37,789 nt of DNA from Paracoccaceae bacterium (GCA_012270125.1 JAAXIY010000084.1:1-37789); one strand, 5' to 3'. Positions 8,537 to 17,579 are shown, numbered from the stretch's first letter. The notes: generated by a model not told the origin, from the letters alone. Made by a program: numbers and translations.

Positions 8537-9271
8537 GTGCTGAAAGTCAATAACGTAACAAAAAGATTTGGTGGATTAGTTGCGGTTTCATCAGTGGACT
8601 TAGAGGTTAATGAACAAGAAATTGTTTCATTAATTGGACCAAATGGAGCAGGTAAAACAACTTTATTTGCAATGGTGGCAGGGTTTTTGAAGGCAGACGA
8701 GGGCAGAATAGATTTCAAAAATGCCTCTGTTTTAGGGATGAAGCCTCACCAAATTTGTCAACTTGGGATGGTTAGGACATTCCAAATAACTCAACCATTT
8801 GCCGGTTTGACGACCCTGCAAAACATTATGGTTGGCGCATACAGTAATACTTCTGATACTGATCTCGCCAGAACAAAAGCAGAGGAAGTTGCTGAAGTTG
8901 TTGGTATGACTTCATTATTAAATCAAGGCGCCGATGGGCTTACCGTAGCAGGGCGAAAACGTCTTGAGTTGGCTCGGGCGCTTGCAACGGATCCGAAGCT
9001 TCTTCTTCTTGATGAAGTAATGGCCGGATTAAATCCAACAGAAATTGATGATATCGTAAAAGTTATTAAAGGGATAAGAGATCGCGGCATCACCATTTTC
9101 CTTATTGAGCATGTTATGAAAGCAGTTATGAATTTATCGGATCGTACCTATGTTCTCAATGATGGAAAACTTATTGCTAGTGGCACTCCCTCTTCTGTCG
9201 CTGAAAACCCACAAGTGATTGAAGCTTACCTAGGACATGGTGCTGCTGAAGCTATGGCGGAGGGTGGATGA
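8537..9271 (+). CDS. livG: ABC importer ATPase, LivG type
   Basis: Cytoplasmic ATPase energising the Liv-type importer. I place the start at the GTG at 8537, two bases after the livM stop: GAGGA sits about eight bases upstream and the protein then opens LKVNNVTKRFGG, as family members do. An in-frame ATG at 8504 would add 11 residues inside livM and has no better ribosome site. From the GTG, Walker A is GPNGAGKTT at about 34-42 and Walker B LLLLDEVMAGL. The ABC signature is the divergent TVAGRKRLELARAL typical of the LivG branch instead of LSGGQ. The urea-importer UrtD has a different signature. Overlaps livF by an ATGA. Confidence 0.88.
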   Translation: MLKVNNVTKRFGGLVAVSSVDLEVNEQEIVSLIGPNGAGKTTLFAMVAGFLKADEGRIDFKNASVLGMKPHQICQLGMVRTFQITQPFAGLTTLQNIMVGAYSNTSDTDLARTKAEEVAEVVGMTSLLNQGADGLTVAGRKRLELARALATDPKLLLLDEVMAGLNPTEIDDIVKVIKGIRDRGITIFLIEHVMKAVMNLSDRTYVLNDGKLIASGTPSSVAENPQVIEAYLGHGAAEAMAEGG

Positions 9272-9975
9272 GTCTTATTAAAGTTGAAAACTTAGCCGCA
9301 GGTTATGGTCTGGTTGAGGTTTTAAGAGATATCTCGCTGGAAATTAAAGAAGGTGAGGTTGTAGCAGTACTCGGTAGTAACGGCGTTGGTAAAACAACCT
9401 TAAACAATTGTATGTCAGGCTTGATCAAGCCTAACGATGGTAAAATATTTTTTGAGGATGAAGTAATCTCGAACAAGTCGCCTGAAGAAATAGTTGATAT
9501 GGGTTTAATTCATGTTCCTGAAGGCAGAAAACTTTTCCCTAATCTTACTGTAAGAGATAATTTAGAATTAGGATCCTATCGACGTGGAAAGAATAACCGA
9601 TCTGTTAATTTGGAAAAAGTTTTAGAAATTTTTCCAAAGCTTTCTGAGAGAATAAGCCAAACAGCTGGAACACTTTCGGGCGGTGAGCAGCAGATGGTTG
9701 CTATTGGCCGTGGGTTAATGGGTGATCCACGCCTTCTATTACTTGATGAGCCCTCCTTGGGTCTTTCCCCTTTATTGGTAGAACAAATGTTCGAATTAAT
9801 AAAAAAAATTAGTGATAATGGCCTCACCGTTTTGTTGGTCGAGCAAAATGTGACGCAATCTCTTTCTATAGCTGACCGAGCATATGTAATCGAGGAAGGA
9901 TCGATTGCTATTTCTGGTTTGTCAAAAGACCTATTAAAAAATGCTGAGCTTAAAAAATCTTATCTTGGGCTTTAA
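9268..9975 (+). CDS. livF: ABC importer ATPase, LivF type
   Basis: Second ATPase of the importer, 235 residues. Walker A is GSNGVGKTT at 36-44, the signature is the canonical LSGGEQQM and Walker B is LLLLDEPSLGLSP, followed by the LLVEQNV switch. The ATG overlaps the livG stop (ATGA). Its stop lies two bases from the end of the convergent dehydrogenase gene, so no dedicated terminator fits between them. It completes a binding protein-two permeases-two ATPases operon. Confidence 0.88.
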   Translation: MSLIKVENLAAGYGLVEVLRDISLEIKEGEVVAVLGSNGVGKTTLNNCMSGLIKPNDGKIFFEDEVISNKSPEEIVDMGLIHVPEGRKLFPNLTVRDNLELGSYRRGKNNRSVNLEKVLEIFPKLSERISQTAGTLSGGEQQMVAIGRGLMGDPRLLLLDEPSLGLSPLLVEQMFELIKKISDNGLTVLLVEQNVTQSLSIADRAYVIEEGSIAISGLSKDLLKNAELKKSYLGL

Positions 9976-9977
9976 TT

Positions 9978-10706
9978 TTAATTGGCTGTAAAACCACCGT
10001 CCACAACTATTACTTGACCCGTAACAAAGGATGCAGAGTCGGATAGTAAAAAACCTATTACTTGTGCAACCTCTTTTGCTTCCCCAAAACGCCCAAGTGG
10101 TATTTTACTTTTAATTTCCTCATAACGATTCTGATCAGATCTAGCTGCTTCTGTCATTGGTGTTACTATTGGGCCTGGCGCAACAGTATTTACTCTTATG
10201 TTTCGGTTCGCAAGTTCTAATGCGATAGATTTTGCAAATCCATTTAATCCAGCTTTGGAAGCAGCATACGCAGCTGCGTTATCGTGGCCAACAAGACCGA
10301 TTTGACTTGAAACAAAAATGAGACTTGCTCCCGATTTCAAAAATGAATTGGCAAATTGGGCTAATTTAAAATTTGCTTTAAGGTTTACATCAAGGGTTTG
10401 ATCCAACTCTTGAGAAGTTGTTGCATCAAAAGTTTTTAATTTTATAATTCCTGCAGCACCTACCAAGCCATCTAACCCTTGATATTTTCTTGCAGCAGCC
10501 TGAATGGCAGACTGAAGCTTTTCGCTATCATTCAAATCCAGTAAAAAAATATCTTCGGTAAGAGGTAATATATCTTTCTTTTGATCTTCATTTTCAATTG
10601 TACCTGTCAGGTTTCCACCTAAACTTTTAATAAGTTTTCCGGTTTCGTAGCCTATCCCACTTCCCAACCCTGTGACGAAGAAAGTTTTATTGACAAGAGA
10701 AATCAT
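9978..10706 (-). CDS. Short-chain dehydrogenase/reductase
   Basis: NAD(P)-dependent oxidoreductase of the classical SDR family, about 242 residues. The cofactor motif TGLGSGIG is at about 10-17, catalytic YAASK appears past the middle, and VTGQVIVVDGGF is at the C terminus. I prefer the ATG at 10706 because AAGGA lies eight bases upstream. The longer frame up to 10745 would begin with TTG, adding 13 residues. It is transcribed divergently from the racemase-like gene with about 50 bp between them. Substrate unknown; the pairing with a racemase relative suggests a small hydroxy or keto acid, but that is inference. Confidence 0.75.
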   Translation of the reverse strand: MISLVNKTFFVTGLGSGIGYETGKLIKSLGGNLTGTIENEDQKKDILPLTEDIFLLDLNDSEKLQSAIQAAARKYQGLDGLVGAAGIIKLKTFDATTSQELDQTLDVNLKANFKLAQFANSFLKSGASLIFVSSQIGLVGHDNAAAYAASKAGLNGFAKSIALELANRNIRVNTVAPGPIVTPMTEAARSDQNRYEEIKSKIPLGRFGEAKEVAQVIGFLLSDSASFVTGQVIVVDGGFTAN

Positions 10707-10757
10707 TCGTGTCGTCCTTGCGATAGTATTTCTAACTCTAAACAATATATTTTATTT

Positions 10758-11522
10758 ATGAAGAAAATTCTCGTTATTGTTCCATTCCCAATGTCAAAGG
10801 AAAATCTTTTATCACGACAAGCACAGTTAAAATCTGTCGAAATAAGTGAAGGTTTTGAATTTATATTCAGACCAGTAAAAGCAGCTCCAAAAAATTATGT
10901 TAGTCAGTCTGATATGGTGCTCGCAGATGTTGGAATATTAGAGGCTGGGTTAGATGCGGAGAAAGAGGGTTTTTCAGCGGTATGTATTGATACTATGAGC
11001 GACTCCGGTGTCTCTGCTCTTCGATCAGTTCTTTCAATACCTGTTATTGGTCCTGGCAGGACGTCTATGCTTACAGCAATGTCTCTTGGCTCCAAATTTT
11101 CAATAATTACTATGTGGGAAAAATGGTTTCATCTTTATGAAAAGACTATAAATGATCTTGGAATAAACAGTTCTTTGGCTTCAATTAGATCAATAGATGT
11201 AACTCCTGATAATCAAGCACTTTTAGATGGAAAAGAAGAGGAGATTTTTCCTCTTTTAGAAATAGCAGCCAATAAAGCTATAGAGCATGACAAAGCAGAA
11301 GTTATTATTTTGGGCTCAACAACAATGCATCAAGCACATAGCTTCCTATCGTCTCGCTTGCCTGTGCCAATTATTAATCCAGGTCCACTGACCTACAAAA
11401 AGGCTGAGATGCTTCTAAGTTCTAATCTGTCTCATAGCAGAAAAGCTTACCCCACCTCTCCAGCAGACAAAAGTAGTATGTTAAAAGCTATGTTGAAAAC
11501 TGCATCAAGTTTTAAGCATTAG
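10758..11522 (+). CDS. Asp/Glu/hydantoin racemase family protein
   Basis: A 254-residue member of the family that contains aspartate/glutamate racemases, hydantoin and allantoin racemases and maleate isomerase. These normally use two cysteines as a proton-transfer pair. Here the first is present (C76 in SAVCIDTMSDSG), but the second position reads LGSTTMHQ, with S187 where LGC is usual. C76 is the only cysteine in the protein. Either it belongs to a one-cysteine branch with lyase-like chemistry or it is a non-racemising relative. Neighbouring ureide and urease genes make allantoin racemase tempting, but the missing cysteine argues against it. It ends one base before the convergent SnoaL-like gene. 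Confidence 0.7.
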   Translation: MKKILVIVPFPMSKENLLSRQAQLKSVEISEGFEFIFRPVKAAPKNYVSQSDMVLADVGILEAGLDAEKEGFSAVCIDTMSDSGVSALRSVLSIPVIGPGRTSMLTAMSLGSKFSIITMWEKWFHLYEKTINDLGINSSLASIRSIDVTPDNQALLDGKEEEIFPLLEIAANKAIEHDKAEVIILGSTTMHQAHSFLSSRLPVPIINPGPLTYKKAEMLLSSNLSHSRKAYPTSPADKSSMLKAMLKTASSFKH

Positions 11523-11523
11523 G

Positions 11524-11913
11524 CTAGGGGTTTTCTTTATTAAGAGTATTTTGTCCAGCCATGTAAACTCTCACTTCCGAGAAGATACCATCTCGTAGAG
11601 TAAAAAAATTGCAATTTGATTTCAAAACAGTTTCGCCTCCCAAAAGGATATTTTTTACTTGAAATCTTACAGCAACTTGGTTGTTTACAGCGTCTTTTAC
11701 AAAATGAAAGTTTGTATGTTCAACCGAGGCGTGGTTTTCCCATAGTCTCTTAAACATACCTGTAATTTCTTTATGGCCAAACAATTTTACGCTATGCGTT
11801 TCAACCGAAAAAATACAATCCTCAGTTAAGGTGTTTAGAATTGCACCAATATCTTCGTCATCAACGGCTTTGAAGTATTCCAGCACTAATTCTTCTGCGT
11901 TTGTTTTTTTCAT
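11524..11913 (-). CDS. SnoaL/NTF2-like protein
   Basis: A 129-residue protein of the SnoaL-like NTF2 fold: an N-terminal helix with EYFKAVDDEDIGAILNTLTEDC, then an HKEITGMFKRLW segment and alternating beta strands ending in EVRVYMAGQN. Members are either small enzymes (isomerases, hydrolases) or binding domains, and no catalytic residue can be assigned here. It is divergent from the urease operon across about 190 bp and convergent with the racemase-like gene, with one base between their stops. Function unknown. Confidence 0.6.
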   Translation of the reverse strand: MKKTNAEELVLEYFKAVDDEDIGAILNTLTEDCIFSVETHSVKLFGHKEITGMFKRLWENHASVEHTNFHFVKDAVNNQVAVRFQVKNILLGGETVLKSNCNFFTLRDGIFSEVRVYMAGQNTLNKENP

Positions 11914-12105
11914 TTTGATTTACTTTTCTGCTTTTTAAATTCAAAAATATTTTTATCTCAAGGCCATTTTGTGATTAAATTTTAGTCATTTTTTAAAAAT
12001 TGGTCAAAAAACACTCCAAAATAGTCTATATGAATTTAAATTTTCCTGAGTTTAGTCCAAGCCTTTATCTGCTAGTAATAGAGTCGGTCTCTTTCTGGAG
12101 ATTAA
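11914..12105. promoter_or_regulatory. Divergent intergenic region upstream of the urease operon
   Basis: The longest gene-free stretch in the window, about 190 bp and very AT-rich, between the SnoaL-like gene and ureD. It must hold the urease promoter. I found no convincing sigma-54 element (TGGCAC-N5-TTGCA) or NtrC palindrome. TAGTC recurs at 11983, 12022 and 12053, and a related TGGTC at 12001, too irregularly to call an operator. TCTGGAGA just before the ureD ATG is the ribosome site. Confidence 0.4.
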
Positions 12106-12921
12106 ATGTATTTAGAAAAAATTGACATAACAGATCAACTACCTCGGGCACATGGCGCATTACGTTTAAAATCTGCTGGTAAAAGTAAAATAAGAAATCT
12201 TTTTCAGCAAGGTTCCACAAAGGCGCTTTTTCCGAGGAAGGTTAATGGATTAGAATGCGTCGTTATCAATACATCCGGGGGGCTAACGGGCGGCGATAAA
12301 TTTTCGAATATTATTGAATGTGAAGATCAATCTAAACTCACAGTAACCACCCAGGGATGTGAAAGAATTTACAAAAGTAATGATGGCTCAGCTGCAATTG
12401 TTGAAAACAAAATTGTGTTAAAGAACACAGCTAGCATTTACTGGCTTCCTCAAGAAACGATTGTCTTTGATCAGGGAAAAATAAAGCGTGAATTAAAGGT
12501 TAGCCTTTCATCTGAAGCAGAAGCTTTAATCGTTGAGCCAGTAATTTTTGGTAGACTAGCAATGGGTGAGACTAATATCTCTGGTTGTTTTGATGACACT
12601 ATAGAAGTTTGCGTAGATGGAAAAATTATTTTTTTAGATAAAACTCGATTGAGTGGCAACATATCGAAATTATTAAAAAGGCAAGCGGTTGCTGCCGGTG
12701 GCTCTGCAACCGCTAGTATTATTTTCAAGTCAAAAAGGGCTAAGTTATTGTTGAATAGATTTAAAGATCACTTGAATAGTTATTCAGGAGTTAGCCTTAT
12801 CAAGGACAACTTTTTAGTAGCGCGATTAATTGCCCCAACTGGATATGAATTAAGGCAAATGCTTGTGCCAATAATCACTGAAATTACAGACAAAAATTTA
12901 CCAAAAGCTTGGAGGCTATAG
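12106..12921 (+). CDS. ureD: Urease accessory protein UreD (UreH)
   Basis: Scaffold that binds apo-urease and recruits UreF and UreG for nickel delivery. The 271-residue protein carries family segments: RAHGALRLK near the start, [24 protein letters not shown], and the glutamine-rich [11 protein letters not shown] about the middle. It is first in the operon. Its TAG stop shares a base with the GTG start of ureA, and the GGAGG ribosome site for ureA lies inside its last codons. Length is normal. Confidence 0.95.
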   Translation: MYLEKIDITDQLPRAHGALRLKSAGKSKIRNLFQQGSTKALFPRKVNGLECVVINTSGGLTGGDKFSNIIECEDQSKLTVTTQGCERIYKSNDGSAAIVENKIVLKNTASIYWLPQETIVFDQGKIKRELKVSLSSEAEALIVEPVIFGRLAMGETNISGCFDDTIEVCVDGKIIFLDKTRLSGNISKLLKRQAVAAGGSATASIIFKSKRAKLLLNRFKDHLNSYSGVSLIKDNFLVARLIAPTGYELRQMLVPIITEITDKNLPKAWRL

Positions 12922-13223
12922 TGCAATTATCACCTCGAGAAAAAGATAAACTTTTAATAGCTATGGCAGCAGAAGTTGCCCGGAAAAGAAAAAGCCGTGG
13001 AGTTAAGCTTAATTATCCAGAAGCTATTGCTCTAATTTGCGATGCTGTTGTTGAGGGAGCTCGTGATGGGAAAAGCGTAGCTGAAATGATGGAATTCGGT
13101 GCAACAATAGTTAAATCGACTGACTGCATGGATGGTATACCTGATATGATACCAGAAGTTCAGGTAGAGGCCACGTTCCCCGATGGAACGAAGCTTGTTA
13201 CAGTTCACAACCCAATAAGATAG
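12921..13223 (+). CDS. ureA: Urease gamma subunit
   Basis: Small structural subunit of the nickel urease that hydrolyses urea to ammonia and carbamate. I choose the GTG at 12921: GGAGG lies five bases upstream, and the product opens [20 protein letters not shown] and is 100 residues, the family's usual length. An in-frame ATG at 12909 would add four residues (MEAI) and overlap the ribosome site. The conserved [11 protein letters not shown] and late [11 protein letters not shown] segments are intact. Followed by a small unlisted gene before ureB. Confidence 0.95.
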   Translation: MQLSPREKDKLLIAMAAEVARKRKSRGVKLNYPEAIALICDAVVEGARDGKSVAEMMEFGATIVKSTDCMDGIPDMIPEVQVEATFPDGTKLVTVHNPIR

Positions 13224-13230
13224 GAAAAAA

Positions 13231-13401
13231 ATGAAATATTTAACTTTTTTAATTCTAGTTTTTATCTCTAATATTTCACTTGCCCACAGCAGTACAAGTT
13301 TTCATTTACACGAAGCGAGTGCAGTGCCGGTATACATAGCAATAGCCATTGTGTTTTTGTCGTTGCTATTAATTTTCTTGAGCGAAAATAAGAAATCATG
13401 A
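13231..13401 (+). CDS. Small secreted or membrane peptide inside the urease operon
   Basis: An open frame of 56 residues between ureA and ureB. It begins with ATG 7 bases after the ureA stop, preceded by an adenine-rich TAGGAAAAAA. It ends in an ATGA overlap with ureB, so it is almost certainly translated and coupled. The peptide has an N-terminal signal-like stretch ([18 protein letters not shown]), a short middle with three histidines (H19, H25, H27), and a C-terminal membrane span (about residues 32-51) ending in ENKKS. Alphaproteobacterial urease operons often carry a small ORF here, but I know of no assigned function. A role in nickel or ammonia handling at the membrane is only a guess. 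Confidence 0.75.
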   Translation: MKYLTFLILVFISNISLAHSSTSFHLHEASAVPVYIAIAIVFLSLLLIFLSENKKS

Positions 13402-13703
13402 AACCAGGTGAAATAATAACCTCAAATGGTTCTATAACTTTGAATGAAGGACGAGAAGGTTCGTCTCTAATGGTATCTAATACTGGAGACCGCCCGATTC
13501 AGGTGGGCAGCCATTATCATTTTTTTGAAACTAACGAAGCTCTTTCTTTCGATCGTGAAAGTGCTCGAGGAATGCGGCTAAATATAGCCTCTGGAACAGC
13601 AGTTCGATTTGAGCCTGGTCAATCGAGAAAAGTAAATCTTATTCCCTTTTCAGGAGAGAGAAGAATCTTTGGTTTTAACGGAAAAATAATGGGTGATCTC
13701 TAA
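13398..13703 (+). CDS. ureB: Urease beta subunit
   Basis: Structural subunit of 101 residues, the expected length. Typical start is MKPGEI, then [21 protein letters not shown] about residue 27-47 and [18 protein letters not shown]. The ATG overlaps the small upstream peptide gene and the stop overlaps the ureC ATG by one base. Subunits A, B and C are separate, as in most proteobacteria. Confidence 0.96.
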   Translation: MKPGEIITSNGSITLNEGREGSSLMVSNTGDRPIQVGSHYHFFETNEALSFDRESARGMRLNIASGTAVRFEPGQSRKVNLIPFSGERRIFGFNGKIMGDL

Positions 13704-15412
13704 TGGCAGTAGAAATTTCGAGATTTGATTATGCAGGAATGTATGGTCCCACAGTTGGGGATAAGGTGAGGCTGGCTGATACCGAGCTTTTTATAGAGGT
13801 AGAAAAAGATCTGACGACATACGGAGAAGAAGTTAAATTTGGTGGTGGTAAAGTTATTCGCGACGGTATGGGGCAGTCGCAAGTAACAAGAGCTAATGGA
13901 GCACCTGATACAGTAATCACAAATGCTCTAATCCTTGATTACACAGGCATATTTAAAGCAGATGTCGCTCTCAGAGATGGAAAGATAGAGGCAATAGGTA
14001 AGGCTGGTAACCCAGATACCCAACCAAACATTAATATAATAATTGGCCCTGGCACAGAAATTATCGCTGGGGAGGGAAAAATTTTAACTGCAGGGGGATT
14101 TGATAGCCATATTCATTACATTTGCCCTCAACAAATTGATGATGCTCTTCACTCTGGTGTGACCACAATGTTAGGTGGTGGAACTGGGCCAGCACATGGC
14201 ACTTTAGCAACAACTTGTACGCCAGGTCCTTGGCATATTGGAAGAATGTTGCAGTCAGCAGATGGCTTACCAATGAACCTTGCGTTTGCAGGTAAGGGAA
14301 ATGCCTCGCTACCTGGAGCCTTGGAAGAACAGGTTTTAGGTGGAGCTTGTGCGTTGAAACTTCATGAAGATTGGGGAACAACACCACAAGCGATTGATTG
14401 TTGTTTGGGTGTAGCAGATGATCTTGATGTTCAAGTGATGATCCATACTGATACATTAAACGAAAGTGGTTTTGTTGAACGAACTGTTGATTCCATGAAA
14501 GGAAGAACAATACATGCTTTTCATACTGAAGGAGCAGGAGGCGGTCATGCGCCTGACATCATAAAAATTTGTGGCGAACAATTTGTATTACCGTCTTCAA
14601 CTAACCCAACAAGACCATTTACTAAAAATACAGTTGAAGAGCATTTAGACATGTTAATGGTTTGTCACCATCTTGATAAATCTATCCCAGAAGACATAGC
14701 ATTTGCTGAAAGCCGCATACGGCGAGAAACAATTGCGGCAGAGGATATTCTACATGATATGGGGGCCTTTTCTATAATAGCATCGGATAGCCAAGCTATG
14801 GGTCGAGTTGGGGAAGTCATTATAAGAACTTGGCAAACCGCCGATAAAATGAAAAAGCAACGAGGTGCTCTTTCCGAAGAAACTGGTGACAATGATAATC
14901 TGCGAGCTCGACGATACATTGCAAAATACACAATAAATCCTGCAATTGCTCATGGAATATCGCATGAGGTTGGTTCAGTAGAGCTTGGTAAGCGAGCGGA
15001 TCTTGTTCTTTGGAACCCAGCATTTTTTGGAGTAAAACCAGAGATGGTTTTATTGGGCGGGACAATTGCTGTTGCTCAAATGGGTGATCCAAATGCTTCC
15101 ATTCCAACCCCTCAACCAGTTTACACCCGATCAATGTTTGGGGCTTTTGGGAGGGCTTTGTCGGAGTCTTCTGTGACGTTTGTTTCGGAGGCTGCTCACG
15201 CTGATGGTATAAGTTCAAAATTAGGTTTAGCTAAGAAAGCGGTACCAGTTAAAAATACCAGAAATATTGGAAAACTCGATTTGAAATTGAATGTAGCTTT
15301 ACCAAAAATTGATGTTGATCCAGAAACCTATGAAGTTCGCGCCGATGGAGAGCTTTTAACGTGTCAGCCAGCTGACGAAGTGTCCATGGCGCAGCGCTAT
15401 TTTATGTTTTAG
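13703..15412 (+). CDS. ureC: Urease alpha (catalytic) subunit
   Basis: Catalytic subunit, 569 residues, holding the dinuclear nickel centre. All active-site residues are present, shifted by two from Klebsiella numbering: H136 and H138 (GGFDSHIH), the carbamylated lysine K219 (LKLHEDWG), H248 (MIHTD), H274 ([12 protein letters not shown]), D362 (IIASDSQ), and the flap residues C321 and H322 (CHH). The enzyme should therefore be active once loaded with nickel. The start overlaps ureB by one base. Its substrate urea arises from allantoicase and ureidoglycolate lyase in this window or from uptake. No urea importer (urtABCDE) is recognisable here. Confidence 0.97.
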   Translation: MAVEISRFDYAGMYGPTVGDKVRLADTELFIEVEKDLTTYGEEVKFGGGKVIRDGMGQSQVTRANGAPDTVITNALILDYTGIFKADVALRDGKIEAIGKAGNPDTQPNINIIIGPGTEIIAGEGKILTAGGFDSHIHYICPQQIDDALHSGVTTMLGGGTGPAHGTLATTCTPGPWHIGRMLQSADGLPMNLAFAGKGNASLPGALEEQVLGGACALKLHEDWGTTPQAIDCCLGVADDLDVQVMIHTDTLNESGFVERTVDSMKGRTIHAFHTEGAGGGHAPDIIKICGEQFVLPSSTNPTRPFTKNTVEEHLDMLMVCHHLDKSIPEDIAFAESRIRRETIAAEDILHDMGAFSIIASDSQAMGRVGEVIIRTWQTADKMKKQRGALSEETGDNDNLRARRYIAKYTINPAIAHGISHEVGSVELGKRADLVLWNPAFFGVKPEMVLLGGTIAVAQMGDPNASIPTPQPVYTRSMFGAFGRALSESSVTFVSEAAHADGISSKLGLAKKAVPVKNTRNIGKLDLKLNVALPKIDVDPETYEVRADGELLTCQPADEVSMAQRYFMF

Positions 15413-15421
15413 GAAATTAGC

Positions 15422-15889
15422 ATGTTTTTAGTTAAATCAGTTATTACGAGTCCTACTTCAAATGCTAAATTAAAGTGCTCTTTGAATTACTCAGATCGGT
15501 TTCTCCGTAGAAAAAGACTGCTTACGGATTGTGGAATAGATTTTTTGATAGATCTCGAAAAAGCAACAAATTTGAACCATGGTGACCAACTAGAATTAGA
15601 TGACGAAAATCTTGTGGAAATAATAGCCAAACCAGAATTGTTGGCTGCTATTACAGGGAGTAAAATGTTGGAATATGCTTGGCATATAGGAAACCGCCAC
15701 ACGCCAGCACAAGTTGAGCAGACCAGAATACTTATTCAGCATGATCACGTCATAGAACATATGATTGAACATTTAGGTGGAATTATAACGCATGTTACAG
15801 AACCTTTTACGCCACTTGGTGGTGCTTATGGCCATGGCAGAACACATTCACATGAACATGTAAAAAGTACCCATGCACATGCACACTGA
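15422..15889 (+). CDS. ureE: Urease accessory protein UreE, nickel metallochaperone
   Basis: Delivers nickel to the urease assembly complex. The 155-residue protein has the UreE N-terminal domain (with SDRFLRRKRLL) and the C-terminal metal-binding domain with WHIGNRHTPAQ. It ends in a histidine-rich tail, seven histidines in about the last 18 residues, which stores extra nickel. The last codons, which encode the HAHAH tail, also contain the start of ureF in another frame, a 17-base overlap. Confidence 0.94.
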   Translation: MFLVKSVITSPTSNAKLKCSLNYSDRFLRRKRLLTDCGIDFLIDLEKATNLNHGDQLELDDENLVEIIAKPELLAAITGSKMLEYAWHIGNRHTPAQVEQTRILIQHDHVIEHMIEHLGGIITHVTEPFTPLGGAYGHGRTHSHEHVKSTHAHAH

Positions 15890-16517
15890 TTTGAAATTTA
15901 TGACAGTAATGCAATGGATGTCTCCCGCATTTCCAATCGGTGCCTTTGCCTATTCCCATGGGCTGGAGTGGGCCATCGATAAAGGCCATGTAAGCAATGG
16001 TAAGAAATTGCAAAATTGGATTACAGATCTACTAGAGTATGGATCTTTAAGAACTGATGCTATCTTTATAAGTCTGATACTTCGAGGGTATGACGCTAAG
16101 AAAATGAATGAATTATCTATTGCGTTGTGCCCTGCTGGGGAGCGCCTATTGGAAACAAAGTTACAAGGCAGTGCATTTGCAAAGGTAATTGAGGATGTCT
16201 GGAAACAGGATATAGGTGAACTATCTCTACCAATAGCTGTCGCCCTGGCTGCAAAAAATCAGAGTATTGAGCAAGATCTTATTCTACCTGCTTATTTGCA
16301 CGCATTTTGTTCTAATCTTGTATCGGTTGCAATTCGCCTAATTCCCATTGGTCAAACCGAGGGTCAGCGTATAATGTTAGGGCTGTCTTCAAAAATTTCT
16401 GATCTTGTACAGAGTGCTTCTGAAAGTGAAATTGATGATTTAAACTCTGCTTGTTTTTTCTCAGATGTTTCAGCGATGGAACACGAACACCTTCAGCCAA
16501 GGGTTTTTAAAACATGA
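15873..16517 (+). CDS. ureF: Urease accessory protein UreF
   Basis: GTPase-regulating partner of UreG in urease maturation, 214 residues. The diagnostic segment [20 protein letters not shown] lies near the N terminus. Start codon is ambiguous: ATGs at 15873 and 15879 are both in frame. The second would give MHTDLKF, close to the usual UreF opening, and a third at 15900 would be too short. The 5' end is nested in the ureE histidine tail and the 3' end overlaps ureG by an ATGA. Confidence 0.93.
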   Translation: MHMHTDLKFMTVMQWMSPAFPIGAFAYSHGLEWAIDKGHVSNGKKLQNWITDLLEYGSLRTDAIFISLILRGYDAKKMNELSIALCPAGERLLETKLQGSAFAKVIEDVWKQDIGELSLPIAVALAAKNQSIEQDLILPAYLHAFCSNLVSVAIRLIPIGQTEGQRIMLGLSSKISDLVQSASESEIDDLNSACFFSDVSAMEHEHLQPRVFKT

Positions 16518-17128
16518 ATAATCAAAAAAAGTCTGCGGTTCGTGTTGGTATTGGTGGGCCAGTTGGAGCAGGAAAAACATCGTTTACGGCTGCAATCGTC
16601 AAAGATTTAAAACAGAGATATTCAGTTGGTGTTATAACAAATGATATCTATACAAAGGAAGATGCAGAGGCCTTAATGCGGATGCAAATTCTTCCAGAAG
16701 AGCGTCTAATTGGAGTAGAAACTGGTGGTTGCCCTCACACAGCTATAAGAGAAGATGCTTCAATAAATCTTGCTGCAGTGGAAGAATTGCAGCGACGTCA
16801 TGATGACTTAGATCTAATTTTTATTGAAAGTGGTGGAGATAATTTATCAGCAACATTTTCCCCAGAATTAGCAGATGTAACAGTTTATATGATCGACGTG
16901 GCGATGGGCTCTGACATTCCAAGAAAACGAGGCCCAGCAATGATGAAATCGGATATCTTGCTTGTTAATAAAACGGATTTGGCGCCTTATGTCGATGTTG
17001 ATTTAAGCTCGATGGAAAGAGATCTAAAAGTGGCAAGAGAAGATAGACCCTACTTTTTGATACAAGCAAAAAACAGTATTAATATTGAACAAGTTTCGCA
17101 AGAGATAGTTAAATTAGCTGGGTTATAA
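16514..17128 (+). CDS. ureG: Urease accessory GTPase UreG
   Basis: GTP-dependent nickel-insertion protein, 204 residues. The P-loop [10 protein letters not shown] is at 14-23, the nickel-binding CPH motif at C73-P74-H75 in [15 protein letters not shown], then [10 protein letters not shown], and the guanine-specificity motif NKTD. It is last in the operon. No clear terminator hairpin is visible in the 46 bases before the convergent MGMT-like gene. Confidence 0.96.
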   Translation: MNNQKKSAVRVGIGGPVGAGKTSFTAAIVKDLKQRYSVGVITNDIYTKEDAEALMRMQILPEERLIGVETGGCPHTAIREDASINLAAVEELQRRHDDLDLIFIESGGDNLSATFSPELADVTVYMIDVAMGSDIPRKRGPAMMKSDILLVNKTDLAPYVDVDLSSMERDLKVAREDRPYFLIQAKNSINIEQVSQEIVKLAGL

Positions 17129-17174
17129 ATTTTTAGCAACTTAGAGAGTTCAAAACTTTAAATTTCATATCTAG

Positions 17175-17540
17175 TTATTTGAACCCTTCTGCAATTCTCA
17201 GGTCTGCTATTTTGCCACTGTCAATTCCAAGCTTTTTTATAATTGGATGGCGTTCATCAATTACTCGCCAAAAAGGCATAGAAGATCTCTCTATTCTCTC
17301 TGGATTATAATTATCTTGAATCGCCTTCTTGAGAAAAATTCCTGTGGTTACGGGGCAAGTATTGTCTGCGCCCTCTAATAATGCCAATTCTTTCCGGATT
17401 TGTTTCACCGACTTGAAGCATCCTGGTGCCAAGGAATTAACATATTCGGTAATTTTCTCAGGAGAAGATATCAGCATTTTTTCACCGGCCTTCATATCAC
17501 TAAAATTTTTTTCTAAAATCTTAATAATATTTCTGGGCAT
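17175..17540 (-). CDS. MGMT / alkyltransferase-like family protein
   Basis: A 121-residue protein I place tentatively in the O6-alkylguanine transferase-like group. It has a winged-helix-like segment (SVKQIRKELALLEGADNTCPVTTGIFLKK) followed by MPFWRVID at 88-95. Real transferases have PCHRV there with the reactive cysteine, while alkyltransferase-like (ATL) proteins have a bulky residue (PWWRV). The F90 here would make it non-catalytic: an ATL-like DNA-lesion binder or an unrelated DNA-binding protein. It lies between the urease operon and a sugar importer with no apparent link to either. Confidence 0.5.
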   Translation of the reverse strand: MPRNIIKILEKNFSDMKAGEKMLISSPEKITEYVNSLAPGCFKSVKQIRKELALLEGADNTCPVTTGIFLKKAIQDNYNPERIERSSMPFWRVIDERHPIIKKLGIDSGKIADLRIAEGFK

Positions 17541-17579
17541 AGATCTTCTGAATTCTAAAAGTCAAATATAGAAAAGAAA

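Noticed and set aside
5372-9975. Urea ABC importer (urtABCDE)
   Set aside because: The first ATPase has the LivG-type AGRKRLELA signature rather than that of UrtD and the binding protein does not resemble UrtA. Nearness to urease alone is not enough.
11941-12060. Recurring TAGTC/TGGTC elements before ureD as operator repeats
   Set aside because: Spacings of 18, 21 and 31 bases are irregular and five-base matches are expected by chance in this composition.
14061-15218. Long minus-strand open frames inside ureC
   Set aside because: They are antisense to a fully conserved ureC, have low-complexity His/Gln-rich translations and no ribosome sites.
17129-17174. Terminator after ureG
   Set aside because: No stem of useful length was found; only AT-rich sequence is present.
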